A stretch of 64,000 nt of DNA. It comes from Sorghum bicolor (Eukaryota > Streptophyta > Magnoliopsida > Poales > Poaceae). The position numbers were made by a program, and so were the translations under genes. Every line of letters begins with the position of its first letter. Within the stretch, counting starts at the first letter, position 1. Under the pieces are notes generated by a model. That model was not told where the DNA came from. It saw nothing but the letters and a program-made list of their open reading frames with translations, and ran no database searches. Location of the stretch: the NCBI RefSeq assembly GCF_000003195.3, contig NC_012877.2:24695838-24759837 (forward strand), in the 5' to 3' direction. Positions 57,785 through 64,000 of the stretch are shown here, in pieces.

Positions 57785-60124
57785 AGCCTTGAGCGCCTAC
57801 AAAATTGGAAGTCGCATAGGGAGTCAGTATTGCAAAATAGAGCAAAAAACACTTCACAACGTGGGAGGAAGCCTTACCTGGCCAAGGTTGTACATGTCTC
57901 GGCTCACGAGCTCAGAAGCTCGGTTGATGGCCTCGACGCTGGCACGCCCGCATGCGTCCAGACCCTGCCAGAGGTAAGCCTCCGACGGGTCGTCCAGAAC
58001 AAATCTGGCCCTTCCCTCCACGTCGTCGAGGTTGGGCCAGAATACGGGGCTCTTGCCCCATCGGGCGTCGCCTTCCCCTCCTGCCGTGGGAGCCTCGGGC
58101 GCCGTGTTGGACGCCACGATGGCCCGACCTTCCTCAACCTGCACGGGCCGAACCGCGCCTCCCAGATCCGCATCCGCTGAAGGAGGCATAGCCTCGGGGG
58201 CAGGAGCCATCTCCTCTGGCCCTTGGGGCATTTGCGCCCCCGTCTCCTGCCCCCGACGGCGCTCCCCCTCCTCGCAGCTCAGAGGGGGCGGCGACTTGGG
58301 CCTCGCCGACCCAGGGGTCTTCTGCGCCCCCCCTCTTCACGGCCTTCAGGGGAGCCAGCGCCACTGGCAACGCCTTCTGCTTTCGGCTGAACAAAATAAC
58401 ACGAGTCAGAAGAAAGAGAAAACAAAAAATCAACGGCAAGATTAGGAATCCTATACGCACCTCGCCCGGGGAGTGGCCTTCTTCTGGGAGCTCGGAACTC
58501 CCTGAGGACCTCCCGAAACGCTAGGGGCCGTCGGCCGGACCCCCGTCTCACCAGCGGATGGCACGAGGGCTACGACGATGGTCTCGGCCTGCGTCACCTC
58601 CACCGAGCCGCCGGCTTCTGTCCCGGACGCTAGGCGGGGCTCGGCTAGGCCCTCTGGCGCTACCGGTTGAGGGGGCGCCTCGGATTCACCCCCCGACGCC
58701 TTCTCCCCCTCCTGGGGACCCTCGGGGACTGAGCCCTCCTGAGGGGTGCTGTCCTCGTCATCTACAATAATGTGGGGGACGGATTGGCCGCCCCCCAGTG
58801 CTTGGGACCCCTCGGGAGCCTCCGACCCCCCTCGGGCCTTTGACCCCTCTGGGATCTCAATCCCCCCACCGGTAGGGGGGATTATGTCGTCCTCCTCCGC
58901 CATCTCATCGAGCCAGTCGACATTGCATCCCCCACCCTCAATCTCCAAGACTGAAGTCTCAGGAGAGTCGGGCGGGGCGACCCCTGCCTTCTCGGCCTCG
59001 CTGTGGTTCTTGGCGGAGATCTCCCACCACTGCGCCTTCCTGGCGGCCTTTGCCTTCTTGTCCTCCTTGGCCTTCTTCTGTTCTTTGTTCCGGGCCTGAT
59101 TCTTGGCCCGGATCTCCTTGTCCTCTGGGACAGGGGTTAGGGAATCCCTGACGATCCCCATCCTCTGCAAACAAGCGGCGCTCAAGAAAAAGGCTGGGAG
59201 AAAAAGGAAACAAGTGCAAAAGTCGACATCTTACCCGAGAAATACAGCCCTTTTCAGGGCTCATCGGCACCACCCGGGAGTTCTTCATATCCGGGTGCGT
59301 CGTCCTCTCCACCCGGGCGGCGATGTCCGATGCCGATATCGGCTCGGCCAACATTCTCGTCCCGGCCCAGGGGACGTCCTGGGTCATCTCGAACATGAAC
59401 GCTCGCCACTGTGCCAACGGGAGCAGACTCCTCTTGTGGAACACCGTCGCCACCGTGGCCACGGTGACTTCGGCGTCGCGCAGCTTCTCGAGCCCCGAAG
59501 AAGTGGGGCGAGTCTCTTCTGCTCCTCCGTGGGAGCACCCCACACCCACTTCTGGGGGGACTCCGTCACCACCTTCCCGGTGTATGCCGGGAGTAGCCCG
59601 CCGTCATTCTGGAGGTAGAACCACCCGTTCTGCCACCCCCAGTTCGACGAGGGCATCACGCTCCAGATGTACTGCCCAGCCCGCTGCTGGCGGAGCTGCT
59701 GCGTGCAACCGCCGACTCGTAGGGGGATCTTCTCCCCTCCCACATAGCAGGCGGACATCTCCGCCTTAAAAAGATGAAGCCAGAGGTTCTAGTGGGCAGG
59801 AACCCCCAGAAACCCCTCGCACACCGTGGTGAATATGGCCGCCTGCATCACCGAGTTAGGGTTGAGGTTGTGTAGCTCCACCTCATAGTGATGCAGGATC
59901 GCCCGCATCAAGCGGCTTGCCGGAGTCCCGAACCCCCAGTCTAAGAACGACAGGAAGCAGACCACATAGCCCTGAGGCGGGTTCGGCTCCCTGTCGGTCG
60001 CCGAGGGAGCGATCCACTCCGGCTGCCTGGCATCCGTAATGGGACGGAGGATCCCAGCCTTCACGCGCGCCTCCAGCGCGGACTTGGTGACGTTGCAGGG
60101 CGGCCACGCAACATCGCCGGCCAT
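57785..60124 (-). pseudogene. A antisense gene, 5' exons: gypsy-type transposon protein
   Basis: Starts at ATG 60124. Proposed exons: 60124-59235, 59164-58461, 58386-57878 and 57796 into the B insertion (continuing at 21374), with GT/AG borders (for example GTAAGATG and TTTGCAG). Exon 1 matches the putative gypsy-type transposon domain (Transposase_28), with the segment ASRLMRAILHHYEVELHNLN. A TAG near 59789 and a frame change near 59480 interrupt it. Exon 2 has a Lys/Ala-rich charged helix followed by a Gly/Glu/Pro-rich region. Antisense to gag-pol and between pol and the 3' LTR, the place where Tat elements are known to carry extra frames. Function unknown. Confidence 0.8.
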
Positions 60125-60247
60125 GGCTTTGGGTTAAGAAGGGCGTCCGTGCGGCGAAGGTGGAGAAGACGGCAGCAGGAGAGAAAGCAGGAGGCGAGAG
60201 CTTTTTTGCGCAGGAGCAGGAGGGAAGAAACCAAGTCCCTGCGGCCG

Positions 60248-60255
60248 CTTTTATA
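60248..60255 (-). promoter_or_regulatory. TATA box of A's antisense gene
   Basis: Minus strand TATAAAAG, 124 bp upstream of the ATG at 60124, matching the arrangement in B (23208-23215). Confidence 0.65.
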
Positions 60256-61436
60256 GAAGGAGCACACCACGGCCACACCGCATGCGCAGAAGGCCAAATG
60301 GGAAAAAGAGCAACCGTCGCCCACTTCACACCAGGTGAAAAATTTGAAGCGCCAACTCCCTCAGATTCTCACGCCCGCCGCACTCGCACATTAATTTCGC
60401 AGGCGAAACGTCCCATCCGGTCAGGGCACAACGGCACGGCCGTTTCGAGTTCCCACGTGCCGCGCCTCAAAAGGAGCGTTTTGAAAAGTCATGTCAGGGC
60501 GGTTCCTTCCAGGGCAAGCGGCGCTCGACCCCCCGCTGACCAAGGTCGCAGGGCGGTCCCCGTCGGGCGCAGTCTCCGTCTCGCCCGACCCCCTGCTAAC
60601 CCCGAGCGAAAATCGCAAGGCGGTTCCCGTCGGGCGCAGATTCCGTCTCGCCCGACCCCGACACTACAAACAAGTCTGAAAAAGCCTTTCGAGGCCAAAA
60701 ATCCCGAGGCCGTGGCCACCTACATTCTAGAGGTTGCGAGACTGACCTGCAAAACAGGTTCAAACAGTCGCCTCACGATGACTGAGCGAGGGATGATTGA
60801 AGATGAGCACAACAGAGGCCAAGGTCCGAGCCCCATAGGGAGTCGGCGCATCTTTTCCAGTCATATCCGAGACCCATGCGGGTGTCACGCGAGTGGGATC
60901 CCATCGAGGGAGGCATCGAGCCCTCGGAACCTAACGAACGGTTCCGACGTCCACCGTGACTGCCCTCGGGTATTTTTGAGATGTGCCCATAAGGCCACTA
61001 GCCAACCCCTATCGAATGGAACTCGGACATCTACTTGGATCTACCCGCTTACAGCTCCCGGGAAACGTCGATACTCGCCCATCGAGGGTAGTACGGCGCA
61101 ACCCACCCCTCCTCCGAGCGAAAGGATGAATGAGGGATGTAATTACTAAGATGAGAAAGAACCTGATCGACCCTTATGGGGAAAGGGCTCGGGGGCTTCC
61201 TTGCACCAGGGGAACAGGCTCTACATGTAGAGAACACGCAACCTATCCCTCAAATACTCCCGACCGCATCACTCAGGGGCAAAAGCCTTTGAAGGAATAA
61301 ACACCATTCCTCCAAAAGGCTCGGGGGCTACACCCGGCGGGTGCGCTTGAGCGCACCCTCCAGAGAAAAATTTGAAAGTTCCCGATCAACAATGGTCCCT
61401 TAGAAGAGAACCTTTGAAGAGGTGACCTCACCCCCT
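60256..61436. other. A spacer between antisense promoter and 3' LTR
   Basis: No gene seen. It includes two copies of a ~43-bp GC-rich unit (60551-60593 and 60619-60660) related to the LTR array, and a run ending in the polypurine tract. Confidence 0.6.
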
Positions 61437-61453
61437 CAAAGGCTCGGGGCTAC
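61437..61453 (+). other. A polypurine tract region
   Basis: AAAGGCTCGGGGCTAC-type sequence directly before the 3' LTR. The GGGCTAC end is shared with B. Confidence 0.6.
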
Positions 61454-62544
61454 TGTTGGGTACCATAAAAAGGGATACCCAAATCGGAGCAATAAAAAAT
61501 GCAAAGGACAAAGCAAATTAACCGCAATCACCAAGGCACAGGCCCAGCTCATCTGACTCCTGGATCTCAGGACCTTACCACGACTCGCCCGACCCCCTGG
61601 GCCTCGGATGCAAGCTCCGCCTCGCCCGACCCCTCAGGGCCTCGGACGCAAGGTCCGTCTCGCGCGACCCAGGGGCTCGGACGTAGACACCGCCTCGCCC
61701 GATCCCCTCGGCCTCGGGCGTAAGTTCTGTCTCACCCGACCCCTCCAGGGCACGGGCGCCAAACGCCGCTCCACCAGATTAGGGCAAGACTTCCGACGCA
61801 CGGCGCCCGTACCCACGACGTGACAGGCGCAGTAACTCCCGTATCATAGCAGGGCATGGTGGTGATTATTCCAACCACCCTGGTCACTGTAGCCTTACCT
61901 CTTTCACTATGCAACCTTACCTCTTTTACTGTGGTGTACCGCCTCACAGTGAAAGAGGAATGGGGGAGATTAACCAGCATCACTATTGGCTGTCTTCTCC
62001 CACTGTTATAGGACAAGCTACAATATCACCGATCTGACCCCCATGACTTCAACAGGGCTCGGTAACCCTCCATAGGAGCAGCCATGCTGTCAGCCAGGCC
62101 TCAAGGACGAGGCGGGCAAGCTTCTACAGGGTCGGGGCTGTAGTTTCACCACTCATCGGAGGAAAATCACCCATCACATATGTAAAATCCTGCGCCCCCT
62201 TGAGACTATAAAAGGGGAGCCAGGGCTCACAACCGAGACAGGCTCACAAGGTTCATCCACACACACACGATTACCACACTCACTCGCAGAGTAGCAACCA
62301 GCGCTCTGTCCACCACAAAGCCAAGACCTGGGACTTAGCCCTCTCTCGCAACCTGCTTGTACCCCCCTACTACAAGCACTTTTGGGCGCAAGGCTATACA
62401 GATCCCCGATCTCACTGGACGTAGGGCATTCTTGGCCCGAACCAGTATAAAATCTCTGTGTTCCACTTGCATCACCACCCAGGCTTAGGTAGTCACGCAA
62501 ACTTATACTTGTTTGTGTCTAGACCACGAGTCTAGACGCCGACA
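61454..62544 (+). repeat. A 3' LTR
   Basis: 1,091 bp, matching 12252-13343 with about 4-5% mismatches by eye. Contains the tandem array at 61586-61770 and TATA box at 62207-62214. Confidence 0.93.
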
Positions 62545-62549
62545 ATTAT

Positions 62550-62920
62550 GCTTCTTGGCAGTTGAGAAAACATGAAGTTAACTATCCGACTCACGACCTT
62601 GAGCAGCAGCTGTGGTGCACGCTCTGAAAATCTGGAGGCATTATCTGCTAGGGAATAAGTGTCATATCTACACAGATCATAAAAACCTGAAGTACATCTT
62701 CACTCAATCCGAGCTGAATATGAGGCAGCAAAGATGGTTAGAGCTGATCAAGGACTATGATCTCGAGGTCCACTATCACCTAGGCAAGGCTAATGTGGTT
62801 GTGGATGCTTTAAGCCGTAAACCACACTATCAAGTGGTCCAGCCGTTGTTTGAAGATGGTTTCAATCTCATGCATCCTGAAGTTTTATGTCACATACAGC
62901 TTAGTTGTTCACTAGAGAGT
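62550..62920 (+). pseudogene. pol: D pol continuation: RNase H
   Basis: Rejoins 12251 after removal of A. The frame encodes the second half of RNase H, with [15 protein letters not shown] and the start of the spacer to integrase, colinear with F 32205-32580. A small deletion near 62600 breaks the frame. It ends where G starts, after AGAGT, its probable target duplication. Confidence 0.88.
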
Positions 62921-64000
62921 TGTTGATGGTTCTTAAGTATTAATTTTAATTATCAAATAAACAAGAGAAAGGACCAATATACAAACAACACCTAGAATTA
63001 GGGTTTGATCTGTCAGAATTCCACGAGTTTTGTTGTTTATTTGTTTATGCAGGGGTTATCAGGAAATAAGGAAGAAAGGCCCACATGTCGGGATTACATA
63101 GAGATATTAACTCACCGCACAATTTTCTACCATCTAGAAGACTCCAGAAGCCACAGGAACAAACGGGAAGGTGATTGGGCCCGGGGGCAGGTGCCCGCCA
63201 ACCCCCCTAGGGAGCCCGCCTAGGTGTTGTGTCCAATCCCGTCCAACTTCGCGGATCACGCTCCACCGACCTAAAGGATCAAGGATAACTGTTCAGTCAA
63301 TGTCGGTTTGATCCAACGGCCCATGTTCACCTGAGGGGACTATATAAGCAGACCCCCTAGCCCCTGGAGGAGAACATGTTCATCATAGAGTTGAGAGGAG
63401 CCCTCGAAGCATAACCTCTCCTCTAAATAGACTTAGGGCTTAGCATCCAATGTGAGTAGAATTAGTTCTTCTAAGTTCTACTAGATTGAGAGAGATAGAG
63501 TGGAGGTGTAGATCGGAGGAAGCTTGGCCTGTCAGTGTCTACTCTGAGGTTGTACCTGCGGGATCAAGTTCTCCTAACCCGAAGCTTGCTCCTAGGATTC
63601 TTCAGTATTTCGACTTCTAAATTCTAGTAAGTTCTTGTTTTATTGTTCGTTGGTTTATGAGTTTACTTAATCTCTTCGTGTAGAGTTTAGAGTAATCATC
63701 TCTATCATAGACGTGGTGTTTGGGCTAGGATACTCATAGATATTCCCTGACTAGCTGGACCGTGGCAGTAGCGAGGAACGTGACATTTCCGAGTTACCTT
63801 TGCAGCCCATATCCCGTTAGTAGGATCGATAGGGTTTATAGGTGCGGGTTGAACATCCTCTGTGGTGTCTAGATTCTGTGAGCCTCCCCAATAGAACAGT
63901 AGATTATCCTTACCAAGGTTAGAAAGAGATTATGGTTGTAATCTTCTCTATATATCACTGACATCGAGAAACATTCTTTGTAGCCTAAAGGTTAGTAGTA
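62921..64000 (+). mobile_element. Element G: LTR related to C, plus orientation, truncated by the window edge
   Basis: Starts TGTTGATGG in D's pol. The first ~280 bp are clearly related to the minus-strand start of C's LTR (for example the shared GGGGTTATCAGGAAATAAGG), then similarity fades. TATA-like TATATAAG at 63341-63348. Whether this is a 5' LTR, a 3' LTR or a solo LTR cannot be decided here. Confidence 0.75.
63341..63348 (+). promoter_or_regulatory. TATA box of the G LTR
   Basis: TATATAAG in a position comparable to the TATA box of C's LTR relative to the LTR start; supports plus orientation. Confidence 0.55.

Larger units (their letters stand above)
12252..62544 (+). mobile_element. 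Element A: RIRE2/Grande-like Tat retrotransposon, split by B
   Basis: Plus-strand element with LTRs at 12252-13343 and 61454-62544. The flanking duplications are CTTAT (12247-12251) and ATTAT (62545-62549), one mismatch apart, and the D reading context resumes across them. Without B it would be about 13.9 kb. Order: LTR, primer site, gag, pol (protease, RT, RNase H, second RNase H, integrase), an antisense spliced gene, spacer, LTR. LTR copies differ by roughly 4-5% by eye, making it the oldest dated insertion here. B sits inside its antisense gene. Confidence 0.92.

Overview
This window is plant nuclear DNA, almost certainly from a grass (Poaceae) with a repeat-rich genome. Every part I can interpret is LTR retrotransposon, and I see no host gene, rRNA, tRNA or CRISPR array. 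The grass assignment rests on three kinds of element: Tekay/Del-type chromoviruses with LTRs of 4-5 kb, RIRE2/Grande-like Tat elements carrying an antisense gypsy-type transposon gene, and an Athila-like non-autonomous element with a tRNA-Asp-type primer site. I cannot name the species.

The window is a nest of insertions. Element D is a Tekay-type host (+), seen as 9574-12251 and 62550-62920. Its leader was hit by element E (-, 1-9573, cut by the window edge; LTRs about 4.9 kb). Its RNase H region was hit by element A (+, 12252-62544; RIRE2/Tat-like), and further along by element G (+, 62921 to the end). A's antisense gene was hit by element B (-, 21380-57784; a second Tat-like family). B in turn received element F (+, 23481-37977; Tekay, 14.5 kb) in its antisense gene and element C (-, 46961-54645; Athila-like, non-autonomous) in its gag. 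Target-site duplications are visible: GATCG for F, AGCCT for B, GGTCC for C, and CTTAT/ATTAT for A. By eye, LTR pairs differ by roughly 4-5% (A), 4% (B), 2-3% (F) and 2% (C), which agrees with the nesting order.

Gag-pol frames are decayed in all elements. Most in-frame stops are TAG where a related copy has CAG, as expected from deamination of methylated cytosine. F still shows gag with a zinc knuckle, protease, RT, RNase H, integrase and a chromodomain-like tail. A and B show gag, protease, RT, RNase H, the extra Tat-type RNase H and integrase.

Two items stand out. (1) Between F's primer-binding site and its gag lies a decayed frame of about 347 codons (28208-29251). It begins MARTRLTARKSTGGRAPRH, a near copy of the histone H3 N-terminal tail that includes the K9-S10 context, and it ends in a long coiled coil and an acidic tail. 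A chromodomain-type retrotransposon carrying an H3-tail mimic is the best candidate here for an undescribed system. (2) A and B each carry, antisense to gag-pol, a spliced multi-exon gene with its own TATA box. Five or six exons can be reconstructed in each, and the two large insertions (B into A, F into B) both landed in these genes.
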